From: Tateyamaria sp. Alg231-49
GTDB lineage: Bacteria > Pseudomonadota > Alphaproteobacteria > Rhodobacterales > Rhodobacteraceae
Assembly: GCF_900143535.1 (NCBI RefSeq)
Contig: NZ_FRFA01000024.1
Span: 5 to 33,343 of the forward strand
Direction of reading: 5' to 3'
Length of the DNA stretch: 33,339 bases
The notes under the pieces are model-generated. The model did not search any database. It had not been told where the DNA came from and saw only the letters and a list, made by a program, of their open reading frames with translations. Both the position numbers and the translations under genes were made by a program. This document shows, one piece after another, positions 1 to 7,489 of the stretch. Numbering within the stretch: position 1 is the first letter of the stretch; the number at the start of each line of letters is the position of its first letter.

Positions 1-265
1 TGATGCATTCCAACAAGCAAGACGAGATCACCGAAGCCTATGCTGGTGATATCATTGCGCTTGCGGGCCTGAAGAACACGACAACGGGTGACACTTTGTC
101 TGACGACAAGGCGCAGGTTGTTCTGGAAACAATGACCTTCCCTGATCCGGTGATCGAGATCGCGGTTGAGCCGAAAACCAAGGCTGACCAAGAGAAGATG
201 TCGATGGGTCTGCAACGCCTCGCGGCCGAAGATCCATCCTTCCGTGTTGAAACAGACCTCGAAAG
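1..265. repeat. Terminal direct repeat, left copy
   Basis: These 265 bases are identical to 33072-33336. At the next base the copies part: the left reads ...GAAAGTGG and the right end of the window reads ...GAAAGCTG, which is either one inserted C or two substitutions. The repeat lies wholly inside the EF-G gene. Joining the two ends through it gives a circle of 33,071 bp with an intact fusA. This is an overlap of contig ends, not a biological duplication, because no second complete fusA exists in the window. Confidence 0.95.
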
Positions 266-1007
266 TGGTCAGACGATCATGCGTGGTATGGGGGAATTGC
301 ACCTCGATATCCTGATCGACCGTTTGAAGCGCGAATTCAAAGTCGAAGCGAACATTGGTGCGCCACAAGTGGCCTACCGTGAAACCATCGGCCACGAAGT
401 TGAGCACACCTACACCCACAAGAAACAGTCGGGTGGTTCTGGTCAGTTTGGCGAAGTGAAACTGTTGATCTCTCCGACAGAGCCGGGCGAAGGCTACTCC
501 TTCGAGTCGCGCATCGTTGGTGGTGCTGTGCCTAAGGAATACATCCCAGGCGTCGAAAAAGGCATCAACTCGGTCATGGACTCCGGTCCGTTGGCGGGCT
601 TCCCCGTCATCGACTTCAAAGTTGAATTGCTGGACGGCAAATTCCACGATGTTGACTCCTCGGTACTCGCGTTCGAGATCGCAGCACGTATGTGTATGCG
701 CGAAGGCATGCGCAAAGCCGGTGCGAAACTGCTCGAGCCGATCATGAAAGTCGAAGTTGTGACACCTGAAGATTATACAGGCGGCATCATCGGCGATCTG
801 ACATCGCGTCGCGGTCAGGTTCAGGGTCAGGACACACGTGGCAACGCCATCGCGATTGACGCGCAGGTGCCGCTGGCCAACATGTTCGGCTACATCAACA
901 CGTTGCGTTCAATGTCTTCTGGTCGTGCGAACTTCACCATGCAGTTCGATCACTACCAAGCCGTACCGCAGAACATCAGCGACGAAATCCAGGCGAAATT
1001 CGCTTAA
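1..1007 (+). CDS. fusA: Elongation factor G, C-terminal part (5' end missing at window edge)
   Basis: This is the C-terminal portion of the ribosomal translocase EF-G, a GTPase that moves tRNA and mRNA after peptide-bond formation. The reading frame is open from the first base and ends at TAA 1005-1007. It covers the end of domain II and domains III-V, with family stretches such as [18 protein letters not shown] and the domain IV segment [10 protein letters not shown]. The first ATG at 3 is internal, not a start. The N-terminal part is at 31958-33339; joined through the terminal repeat the protein is 706 residues, the normal EF-G length. It is followed after 84 bases by tuf, the usual str-operon order. 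The identification is essentially certain. Confidence 0.98.
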   Translation, partial: MHSNKQDEITEAYAGDIIALAGLKNTTTGDTLSDDKAQVVLETMTFPDPVIEIAVEPKTKADQEKMSMGLQRLAAEDPSFRVETDLESGQTIMRGMGELHLDILIDRLKREFKVEANIGAPQVAYRETIGHEVEHTYTHKKQSGGSGQFGEVKLLISPTEPGEGYSFESRIVGGAVPKEYIPGVEKGINSVMDSGPLAGFPVIDFKVELLDGKFHDVDSSVLAFEIAARMCMREGMRKAGAKLLEPIMKVEVVTPEDYTGGIIGDLTSRRGQVQGQDTRGNAIAIDAQVPLANMFGYINTLRSMSSGRANFTMQFDHYQAVPQNISDEIQAKFA

Positions 1008-1040
1008 CCCCGGGGGTCCATCGGGCCCGCCGACCACCCC

Positions 1041-1064
1041 CGTAGGGTGCGTGCATCACGCACC
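1041..1064 (+). repeat. Short palindromic element (CGTAG + 8-3-8 hairpin)
   Basis: In the fusA-tuf spacer, CGTAG is followed by GGTGCGTG, a CAT loop and CACGCACC, a perfect 8-bp stem with a 3-base loop. An element of the same plan but with a different stem sequence lies on the minus strand after rplL (13282-13305). There is no U-run, so it is not an intrinsic terminator. It may be a dispersed REP-like element or an mRNA-processing hairpin. Confidence 0.6.
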
Positions 1065-1091
1065 GACAAAGACAAAAGAGGAGCCAACACC

Positions 1092-2267
1092 ATGGCAAAG
1101 GCAAAGTTTGAACGTACCAAACCGCACGTTAACATTGGCACGATTGGTCACGTTGACCACGGCAAGACGACGCTGACGGCGGCGATCACGAAGTATTTTG
1201 GCGATTTTCAGGCCTATGACCAGATCGACGGCGCGCCCGAAGAGAAGGCCCGTGGCATCACGATCTCGACCGCGCACGTGGAATACGAGACCGAAGCCCG
1301 TCACTACGCCCACGTTGACTGCCCCGGCCACGCCGACTACGTCAAAAACATGATCACCGGTGCTGCCCAAATGGACGGCGCGATCCTGGTTGTGAACGCA
1401 GCTGACGGCCCAATGCCACAGACCCGCGAGCACATCTTGCTGGGCCGCCAGGTTGGCATCCCGACAATGGTTGTTTTCATGAACAAAGTGGACCAGGTCG
1501 ACGACGAAGAGCTGCTTGAGCTGGTTGAGATGGAAATCCGCGAGCTGCTGTCTTCCTACGACTACCCCGGCGACGACATCCCCGTCATCCCCGGCTCGGC
1601 TCTGGCCGCGATGGAGGGCAACAACCCTGAGATCGGCGAAGAAGCGATCCGCAAGCTGATGGCTGCTGTTGACGAGTTCATCCCGACGCCTGAGCGCGCC
1701 GTGGACCAGCCGTTCCTGATGCCTGTGGAAGACGTGTTCTCGATCTCTGGCCGTGGTACGGTTGTGACCGGTCGTGTTGAGCGTGGCGTGATCAACGTTG
1801 GTGACGAGATCGAAATCGTCGGCATCAAAGACACCCAGAAAACGACCTGCACAGGCGTTGAAATGTTCCGCAAACTGCTGGATCGCGGTGAAGCGGGCGA
1901 CAACATCGGCGCCCTGCTGCGCGGTATCGACCGTGAAGCTGTCGAGCGTGGCCAGGTTCTGTGTAAGCCAGCTTCCGTGAAGCCGCACACCAAGTTCGAA
2001 GCCGAAGCCTACATCCTGACCAAGGAAGAGGGTGGCCGTCACACGCCGTTCTTCGCCAACTACCGTCCTCAGTTCTACTTCCGGACCACGGACGTGACCG
2101 GCACGGTTCAGCTGGCTGAAGGCACCGAGATGGTTATGCCCGGCGATAACGTGTCCTTCGGCGTTGAGCTGATCGCACCGATCGCGATGGAGCAGGGTCT
2201 GCGCTTTGCGATCCGCGAAGGCGGCCGCACAGTCGGCGCCGGCGTGGTTTCCAAAATCACTGAGTAA
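1092..2267 (+). CDS. tuf: Elongation factor Tu
   Basis: EF-Tu is the GTPase that carries aminoacyl-tRNA to the ribosomal A site. The ATG at 1092 is preceded by a GAGGAG ribosome-binding site and gives 391 residues, the normal alphaproteobacterial length; a longer frame from 1047 is ruled out by that site and by family length. The G1 motif [10 protein letters not shown] is at about residues 19-28, followed by switch I RGITI, G3 DCPGHADYV and G4 NKVD, then beta-barrel domains 2 and 3. Upstream it has the fusA neighbour of a str-operon tufA. Downstream it has terminators and tRNA-Trp, as expected of the second copy (tufB). The gene may therefore be a chimera of two collapsed copies. Confidence 0.98.
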   Translation: MAKAKFERTKPHVNIGTIGHVDHGKTTLTAAITKYFGDFQAYDQIDGAPEEKARGITISTAHVEYETEARHYAHVDCPGHADYVKNMITGAAQMDGAILVVNAADGPMPQTREHILLGRQVGIPTMVVFMNKVDQVDDEELLELVEMEIRELLSSYDYPGDDIPVIPGSALAAMEGNNPEIGEEAIRKLMAAVDEFIPTPERAVDQPFLMPVEDVFSISGRGTVVTGRVERGVINVGDEIEIVGIKDTQKTTCTGVEMFRKLLDRGEAGDNIGALLRGIDREAVERGQVLCKPASVKPHTKFEAEAYILTKEEGGRHTPFFANYRPQFYFRTTDVTGTVQLAEGTEMVMPGDNVSFGVELIAPIAMEQGLRFAIREGGRTVGAGVVSKITE

Positions 2268-2274
2268 AAGCAGG

Positions 2275-2300
2275 TAGGGCGCACCCACAGGTGCGCCCTA
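2275..2300 (+). terminator. Hairpin after tuf (first of two)
   Basis: A perfect 11-bp stem, TAGGGCGCACC / GGTGCGCCCTA, with a CACA loop starts 7 bases after the tuf stop codon. The following sequence is TTGTGC, so the U-run is poor. It may protect the 3' end or act together with the stronger hairpin at 2341. Confidence 0.6.
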
Positions 2301-2340
2301 TTGTGCAAAGACAAGGCGGACAATAACTCCGCCCATCATT

Positions 2341-2373
2341 GGGCCGCTCTAACCGAGCGGCCCTTTTTGTTTT
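2341..2373 (+). terminator. Rho-independent terminator after tuf
   Basis: GGGCCGCTC and GAGCGGCCC form a perfect 9-bp GC-rich stem with a 5-base loop, followed directly by TTTTTGTTTT. This is a textbook intrinsic terminator. It shows that the tuf transcript ends here, which would be odd for a tuf inside a str-S10 operon and fits a stand-alone tufB. Confidence 0.9.
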
Positions 2374-2442
2374 CCCCGCCTGGGAGATGCGCGAATGAGG
2401 TCTTGATCTTGATCTTGCCATCGCATATCCCGCCCGCACCGC

Positions 2443-2518
2443 AGGGGTATAGCTCAGCTGGTAGAGCGACGGTCTCCAAAACCGTAGGTCTCGGGTTCGA
2501 ACCCTGATGCCCCTGCCA
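2443..2518 (+). tRNA. tRNA-Trp (anticodon CCA)
   Basis: A complete 76-base cloverleaf: acceptor AGGGGTA pairs with TGCCCCT, the D arm is GCTC-AGCTGGTA-GAGC, and the anticodon arm ACGGT-CTCCAAA-ACCGT places CCA in the loop. The T arm is TCGGG-TTCGAAC-CCTGA with one G-T wobble. The discriminator is G and the CCA end is encoded at 2516-2518. A tRNA-Trp beside secE-nusG and a tuf copy is a common proteobacterial arrangement. Confidence 0.97.
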
Positions 2519-2644
2519 ATTCATCCGACACCAAACACCGCAAAATCGAATCGTGGATTGCTTTGACCAGAAGTTGTCCAACTGTTGTCGCCTGTCTGCC
2601 ATTGTGCTGAACGCTACCGACACAGTTTCTCGCATTAGCTCAGG

Positions 2645-2677
2645 ACTGTATCCACGCGCGATACAGTGCCATTTTTT
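2645..2677 (+). terminator. Probable terminator after tRNA-Trp
   Basis: ACTGTATC and GATACAGT form an 8-bp perfect stem around a 7-base loop, and a TTTTTT run follows at 2672-2677, five bases after the stem. The spacing to the T-run is longer than ideal. It lies about 125 bases after the tRNA, in a stretch where I see no convincing gene. Confidence 0.5.
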
Positions 2678-2815
2678 GAACACATTTCTGACACGCGAGC
2701 CGCACGTTTGCGTCGCATCTTTGCCGCATCCGCGCACGTGCGCTGGACGTAACCTGTTTGCCCCTGTTTTGATTTGAGCGCGACAGAAGAGTGTGATGAG
2801 TTAAGGACCTCTCTG

Positions 2816-3535
2816 ATGAGATACGAGCCTATTCCCGGCCAGCCGCAACACGCGACCGAAGAAGAGACAATGGCGATCATCCGTGCCGTGTTGACCGAGG
2901 ATGAGGAGCCTAAACCGACCCGCAAGGCCGAGCGTTTGGCACGGCAAAAGAGCGGTTCGGTTGACGTGGATTGGAACACTGAAAGGCGTCCAGGCGAAAG
3001 CCTCAGGTCCTTTGTTGCACGCAGCAGCGGATCCAAACCACGCCGCCGCGCTGATAACCTTCCGAAACTTGCCGAAGCCGAGCCCGAGACCCCACAGCCA
3101 AAGCGGACTGCACAGTTGGTCAACATGGTTGCACCATTGGTCCGTCGTATTCGTTCCTTTCGCCCGTCCACCCGCCAATTGGCGCTGGTCTGTCTTGCCC
3201 TGTTGGTTGTTGTTCGACCGCATTGGTTTGTAATCAGCGGTGCTCTGGTTTTGGCCTGTGTTGTCGGTCTCTTCCTTCTCTTTGGCTCTGATCGGATTTG
3301 GCGAGGTGTTGTGTCGTATCTGCGTCGGGTGGATGCACGTGATCCAGTGCGGGGCGTTTTGCTGCGCGAACGCATGGATCGGTTTGCCTGCCGTTGGGAT
3401 GGTGTCCTCGACCGTTTCCCGGATGGCATGGTTGACGGGCTTTACATGCCGGATTTGCAAGCGATGGAGAGCGCGGAAGCTGCGCACACATATGCGATGG
3501 CCCAAAGGCTTGCGCGCATGGCGCATGACACCTGA
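2816..3535 (+). CDS. Conserved-looking membrane protein of unknown function
   Basis: The 239-residue product is not one I can name. The N-terminal half is charged and probably cytoplasmic, with many Arg, Glu and Pro residues. It is followed at about residues 120-165 by a hydrophobic region of two helices (LALVCLALLVVV, then ALVLACVVGLFLLF), so the protein is likely anchored in the inner membrane. The C-terminal tail is again charged (RVDARDPVRGVLLRERMDRF). The ATG at 2816 is chosen over a TTG at 2774 because AAGGA at 2803-2807 is ideally spaced. It lies between tRNA-Trp and secE on the same strand and may be co-transcribed with secE. Its codon use looks like that of its neighbours, and no catalytic motif is visible. 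Confidence 0.85.
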   Translation: MRYEPIPGQPQHATEEETMAIIRAVLTEDEEPKPTRKAERLARQKSGSVDVDWNTERRPGESLRSFVARSSGSKPRRRADNLPKLAEAEPETPQPKRTAQLVNMVAPLVRRIRSFRPSTRQLALVCLALLVVVRPHWFVISGALVLACVVGLFLLFGSDRIWRGVVSYLRRVDARDPVRGVLLRERMDRFACRWDGVLDRFPDGMVDGLYMPDLQAMESAEAAHTYAMAQRLARMAHDT

Positions 3536-3633
3536 TCGATGATCTGAGGCACGGTGCATCAATCCTGCCTTGAATTCACCAGACCGGGCGGCTACATGCC
3601 TTTAATCCGCAGATAGGGACACGAGTTCACGCC

Positions 3634-3831
3634 ATGGCCACCACAAATCCACTTCAGTTTATCCAGCAAGTTCGGTCCGAGGTGTCCAAGGTTGTTTGGC
3701 CAACGCGGCGCGAAGTGCTGTTGACGACCGTTATGGTTTTCATCCTTGCCGCGCTGACGGCTGTGTTTTTTGCTATCGTCGATATCCTGATCCGCGGCGG
3801 GCTTGAGATGATACTGACCTCTTTCGGCTAA
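3634..3831 (+). CDS. secE: Preprotein translocase subunit SecE
   Basis: SecE is the small essential clamp subunit of the SecYEG channel in the inner membrane. The 65-residue product has the family layout: a short amphipathic N-terminal helix with the conserved stretch EVSKVVWPTRREV at about residues 16-28, then one transmembrane helix (VMVFILAALTAVFFAIVDIL). This is the single-helix form usual outside the enterobacteria. It is followed by nusG, the near-universal secE-nusG order. Confidence 0.97.
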   Translation: MATTNPLQFIQQVRSEVSKVVWPTRREVLLTTVMVFILAALTAVFFAIVDILIRGGLEMILTSFG

Positions 3832-4007
3832 CCCGTCGTTTGCCGCCCGGGGCTCTTGCACTTTGAAAATCTGCGGAGTATTCCGCATTCCTGACCTAAG
3901 CTGAGGCGCGCGGCGATTCGAAGCCCCGCGCCACTTTTAATTCAGGTTGGCGCGTGTTCAGATCACGTGGCGCAAAAAACGAACTTCGGGCAAGGGACCA
4001 AAGGCAC

Positions 4008-4541
4008 ATGGCAAAACGGTGGTATTCGGTCAGCGTTCTTTCGAACTTTGAAAAGAAGATCGCCGAGACGATCCGCACCTCTGTGGCAGAACACAGCCTT
4101 GAGGACGAAATCGACGAAGTGCTGGTGCCGACTGAAGAAGTCATTGAGGTACGGCGCGGCAAGAAAGTCACGACCGAACGCCGCTTTATGCCCGGTTACG
4201 TCCTTGTGCACATGGAGATGTCTGATCAAGGCTATCACCTGATCAATTCCATCAACCGCGTCACAGGTTTTCTGGGTCCACAAGGACGTCCGATGCCGAT
4301 GCGCGACGCTGAGGTGAACCAGATCCTCAACCGCGTTCAGGAAGGCGAAGACAGCCCACGTACCCTGATCCATTACGAGATTGGCGAGAAGGTCAAAGTC
4401 AACGACGGCCCGTTCGAGGATTTCGACGGAATGGTCGAGGAAGTGGACGAAGAAAACCAACGCCTCAAGGTCACTGTGTCCATCTTTGGTCGCGAAACTC
4501 CGGTCGAGCTGGAATTCACACAAGTGAACAAGCAGACCTAA
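4008..4541 (+). CDS. nusG: Transcription termination/antitermination protein NusG
   Basis: NusG binds RNA polymerase across the cleft to suppress pausing, and links it to Rho or the ribosome. The product is 177 residues. The NGN domain begins [18 protein letters not shown] and includes the family segment [11 protein letters not shown]-terminal KOW domain (about residues 123-177) contains [19 protein letters not shown]. The ATG at 4008 is used because a longer frame from 3954 would add 18 residues not found in the family. It is followed by a strong terminator at 4571. Confidence 0.98.
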   Translation: MAKRWYSVSVLSNFEKKIAETIRTSVAEHSLEDEIDEVLVPTEEVIEVRRGKKVTTERRFMPGYVLVHMEMSDQGYHLINSINRVTGFLGPQGRPMPMRDAEVNQILNRVQEGEDSPRTLIHYEIGEKVKVNDGPFEDFDGMVEEVDEENQRLKVTVSIFGRETPVELEFTQVNKQT

Positions 4542-4570
4542 GAGAAACGCATATCGTTCAGAAGTTAGAG

Positions 4571-4605
4571 TGGCTGGAACCTTATCGGGTTCCGGCCATT
4601 TTCTT
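4571..4605 (+). terminator. Rho-independent terminator after nusG
   Basis: TGGCTGGAACC and GGTTCCGGCCA pair over 11 bp (one wobble) around the loop TTATCG, followed by TTTTCTT. This ends the secE-nusG transcript and separates it from the OmpA-like gene. The stretch from here to 4857 (about 250 bases) has no gene I can support. Confidence 0.85.
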
Positions 4606-4764
4606 GTGCGCCGGGACCCGATCCGTGGCTTGGACATGCATTCCAACAACTCTGCTTTTGGCGAGAACGCCTTAGACATCCCCACGTCTTCGATTGGGGT
4701 TGCGGCCCTACATCCGAAACTCACGCTCCACGGGAAAAAGTCGTGGATAAGTCTGTGTATACTA

Positions 4765-4793
4765 TTGACGGGCCCAGCCAATTCACGCCTAAT
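4765..4793 (+). promoter_or_regulatory. Possible promoter for the OmpA-like gene
   Basis: TTGACG (4765-4770) and CCTAAT (4788-4793) are separated by 17 bases, a fair match to the housekeeping sigma consensus at -35 and a weak one at -10. The site lies 65 bases before the ATG at 4858 and after the nusG terminator, where a promoter is needed. Confidence 0.35.
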
Positions 4794-4857
4794 TGCAGGG
4801 ATAAACACATCATATAGGTGTTTGATCCAATAGTTAGAGTGTATCTTGGGGGATATT

Positions 4858-6039
4858 ATGAGCTTTAAGGGTTTTAAGGACTCGTTACCTTGGCTGGTGC
4901 CATCGGTTGTGATTGCGGTCGTTGGGACGGGGTATTTAAAGACGGTGTACGACGCGCCGACTGTTGCCGCACCGGAACCACAGCCTGCGTCGGCTGCCGC
5001 ATCAGAGGCGCAAATCGAGCGTTTGCAAGCCGCCCTTGATGCTGTGTTGCTCGCGAATGCAAAAGAAGAGATCGTCGCCCGCCAAGCCACTTCTGCCGAT
5101 GCGCTGGTTGAATTGCCCAAACCCGCACCCCGCGCCGAGCCAGAAGTTGCCGTAGTAGAACCAGTCGCCGTACCAAAGCAGCCTGAACCGGTCGATGATC
5201 GTGTGGCCGCTTTGACGACGCCACACTCTGCCGCCAAGCTGTTCGCATCAGGTCAGGCCGCGGCAGAAGATGCTGCGCGCTGCATGGAGGATCTGCGCAA
5301 CCTGACATCTCAGGCAGTCGTGTATTTTCCAAGTGGTGGCGTCACAGCGGACGAAGGAGGCGTGGAGCAAGGACGCCTGATCGGCCTCGTGGCGCAATCC
5401 TGCGATGGTGTCCGGATCAAAGTCGAAGGCCACTCTGATGCAACCGGCGATCCTGCTGCAAACCTGCGCCTGAGTGAACAGCGCGCGCAGCAAGTGATTC
5501 AGCGGATCGCAGCGTCGGGCATCGATACCAGCATGTTCTTTGCCGAAGGTGCAGGCGATCGTCGCCCCTCTGGCGTTGTGGGTCCGCAGTCGCGGGCGTT
5601 CTACGACCGCCGTGTTGAATTTGAGGTGGTGGAAAACGTGACCCGCGTCGCGGCGCGCGCGCCCGGTACGGCAAAGCCATGGGCGAACGCCACATGCGTG
5701 ACCGAGCTAGAGCGTGCGGCGTCTGGTACGTCGCTTTTCTATGCGCCACGTTCCGTTTCGTTGCAGTCCCAAGACCTCGACACGGCGCTTCAAATCGCAT
5801 CGCTGGCCAGCGAATGCCCGCATGCCCGCTTGCGTGTGGTTGGTCACTATTCTGGGGACATTCAGGCTCGCGAGGACATGCGCACTGGCCTTTTGCGAGC
5901 CAAGGCCCTGATGGCAATGCTGGTTGGACGCGGCATTCCGTCCGAACAAATCATTATCGCTGCCCACTCACGTCCCCTTAACGAGTCTGGCCTGCCTGGT
6001 AGCCGGGTCAACTTCGACGTCATTCTCGAAGAAGAGTAA
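4858..6039 (+). CDS. OmpA-family envelope protein with two OmpA-like domains
   Basis: The 393-residue protein starts with a short cytoplasmic tail and a hydrophobic segment at about residues 10-27 (an uncleaved anchor or signal). A low-complexity Ala/Pro/Glu-rich linker follows to about residue 125. The first OmpA-like peptidoglycan-binding domain has the core VEGHSDATGDPAANLRLSEQ, ending in RRVEFEVV. A second, diverged copy in the last third (VVGHYSGDIQA ... SRVNFDVILEEE) lacks the usual HTD/HSD and NxxLS pattern. The start at 4858 follows a GGGGGA stretch; an in-frame ATG at 4846 is less well placed. It probably sits in the periplasm tethered to the inner membrane and bound to peptidoglycan; its exact role is unknown. 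Confidence 0.88.
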   Translation: MSFKGFKDSLPWLVPSVVIAVVGTGYLKTVYDAPTVAAPEPQPASAAASEAQIERLQAALDAVLLANAKEEIVARQATSADALVELPKPAPRAEPEVAVVEPVAVPKQPEPVDDRVAALTTPHSAAKLFASGQAAAEDAARCMEDLRNLTSQAVVYFPSGGVTADEGGVEQGRLIGLVAQSCDGVRIKVEGHSDATGDPAANLRLSEQRAQQVIQRIAASGIDTSMFFAEGAGDRRPSGVVGPQSRAFYDRRVEFEVVENVTRVAARAPGTAKPWANATCVTELERAASGTSLFYAPRSVSLQSQDLDTALQIASLASECPHARLRVVGHYSGDIQAREDMRTGLLRAKALMAMLVGRGIPSEQIIIAAHSRPLNESGLPGSRVNFDVILEEE

Positions 6040-6091
6040 CCCGTGATCCACGTATAGGCCGGAACCCCAACTTTTCGGCTTGATAATGAAC

Positions 6092-6117
6092 CAGAGGCGC
6101 TGTATCCGGCGCCTCTG
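6092..6117 (+). terminator. Hairpin after the OmpA-like gene
   Basis: CAGAGGCGC and GCGCCTCTG form a perfect 9-bp stem with an 8-base loop. It is followed by TCACGTTT rather than a clean U-run, so termination may be weak. It is the only strong hairpin between the OmpA-like gene and rplK. Confidence 0.5.
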
Positions 6118-6230
6118 TCACGTTTGGTGACATCCCATGTGGGAGGCGAGGGCAACGCGTTGTCCAAACCGAACCACATCAACCATATCCCGGCGTCGCG
6201 ACGTGCGGGAGTTGAAAAGGAGATTGGCAC

Positions 6231-6656
6231 ATGGCCAAGAAACTCGTCGGGACGATGAAGCTGCAAGTTAAAGCAGGTCAGGCAAACCCGTCCCCACCCG
6301 TCGGCCCTGCATTGGGTCAACGCGGCATTAACATCATGGAATTCTGCAAGGCGTTCAACGCCAAGACCGCAGACATGGAGCCCGGTGCGCCGTGCCCAAC
6401 CGTGATCACCTATTATCAGGACAAATCCTTCTCGATGGATATCAAGACGCCGCCAGCGTCCTACTATCTGAAGAAGGCCGCCAAGGTGAAATCCGGTGCC
6501 AAAACGCCATCGCGCGAAACCATCGGCACAGTGACTGCTGCGCAGGTGCGTGAAATCGCCGAAGCGAAAATGGCCGATCTGAACGCCAACGACATCGAAG
6601 GCGCAATGCAGATCATCCTGGGCTCTGCCCGCTCTATGGGCATCGAGGTGAAGTAA
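6231..6656 (+). CDS. rplK: 50S ribosomal protein L11
   Basis: L11 forms the stalk base of the large subunit with 23S rRNA and is needed for GTPase-factor function and for RelA activation. The product is 141 residues, the normal length. The N-terminal domain has the family stretch [19 protein letters not shown], containing the Pro pair bound by thiostrepton-type antibiotics. The C-terminal rRNA-binding domain ends in [10 protein letters not shown]. The ATG follows AAGGAG at about 6217-6222 with ideal spacing. rplA starts one base after the rplK stop, so the two are translationally coupled. Confidence 0.99.
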   Translation: MAKKLVGTMKLQVKAGQANPSPPVGPALGQRGINIMEFCKAFNAKTADMEPGAPCPTVITYYQDKSFSMDIKTPPASYYLKKAAKVKSGAKTPSRETIGTVTAAQVREIAEAKMADLNANDIEGAMQIILGSARSMGIEVK

Positions 6657-6657
6657 G

Positions 6658-7356
6658 ATGGCAAAATTCGGAAAACGCACAACTGCCGCTCGGGCAGAAT
6701 TCGCAGGTAAATCGGACGTCACTGTTGAAGAGGCCGTAAGCCTCGTCAAAGGCAACGCCAAAGCCAAGTTCGACGAGACCATCGAAATCTCGATGAACCT
6801 CGGTGTTGATCCCCGTCACGCAGACCAGATGGTCCGTGGTGTGGTTGGTCTGCCCAACGGTACAGGCAAAGACGTTCGCGTCGCTGTCTTCGCTCGTGGC
6901 CCCAAAGCTGAAGAAGCTGAAAAGGCTGGCGCAGACATCGTTGGTGCCGAGGATCTGATGGAAGTCATTCAGGGCGGCAAGATCGACTTTGATCGCTGCA
7001 TCGCCACACCAGACATGATGCCTATCGTGGGTCGTCTGGGTAAGGTGCTTGGCCCCCGGAACCTGATGCCAAACCCCAAAGTTGGCACAGTAACCATGGA
7101 CGTCGAAGCTGCGGTCAAAGCGGCCAAAGGCGGCGAAGTGCAGTTCAAGGTCGAAAAAGCCGGCGTGATCCACGCGGGTATCGGCAAAGCGTCCTTTGAC
7201 GAAGCCAAGCTGATCGAAAACGTTCGCGCCTTTGTCGGTGCTGTGGCCAAAGCCAAGCCAGCCGGATCCAAAGGTACGTACATGAAGAAAGTATCGCTGA
7301 GCTCGACAATGGGCCCGGGCGTCAGCGTCAACGTGGACAGTGCCGTCACCGAGTAA
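6658..7356 (+). CDS. rplA: 50S ribosomal protein L1
   Basis: L1 forms the mobile L1 stalk that helps release E-site tRNA, and in many bacteria represses its own rplK-rplA mRNA. The product is 232 residues, the usual length. Recognisable stretches are [34 protein letters not shown] and the C-terminal [15 protein letters not shown]. Its ATG lies one base after the rplK stop. A terminator at 7382 ends the operon, so rplJ-rplL are separate here, about 5 kb downstream. Confidence 0.99.
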   Translation: MAKFGKRTTAARAEFAGKSDVTVEEAVSLVKGNAKAKFDETIEISMNLGVDPRHADQMVRGVVGLPNGTGKDVRVAVFARGPKAEEAEKAGADIVGAEDLMEVIQGGKIDFDRCIATPDMMPIVGRLGKVLGPRNLMPNPKVGTVTMDVEAAVKAAKGGEVQFKVEKAGVIHAGIGKASFDEAKLIENVRAFVGAVAKAKPAGSKGTYMKKVSLSSTMGPGVSVNVDSAVTE

Positions 7357-7381
7357 TCGGGACACACATCACAAGTTTAGA

Positions 7382-7412
7382 AACCGGGCTGCACAAGCAG
7401 CTCGGTTTTTTT
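7382..7412 (+). terminator. Rho-independent terminator after rplA
   Basis: AACCGGGCTGC and GCAGCTCGGTT pair over 11 bp (one wobble) with an ACAA loop, followed by TTTTT. It closes the rplK-rplA operon before the acyl-CoA ligase gene. Confidence 0.92.
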
Positions 7413-7489
7413 ATTGCACACGCCCCAAAATTTTACCGAAAGCCGCAAAGTGTAGTAGGGTCAGGTGAAACGATGGGGGGATATCTACT

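Noticed and set aside
1056..2288. Long minus-strand open frame opposite tuf (410 codons)
   Set aside because: It is the antisense shadow of a highly conserved gene with strong G/C third-position bias. It has no family resemblance.
2732..2743. 12-base perfect palindrome GCGCACGTGCGC
   Set aside because: It is GC-rich, occurs once and has no arrangement near a promoter that would suggest an operator.
4636..4649. 14-base match (ATGCATTCCAACAA) between the nusG-OmpA spacer and the EF-G gene at 3-16
   Set aside because: It is a short match with no shared flanks or structure, expected by chance at this scale.
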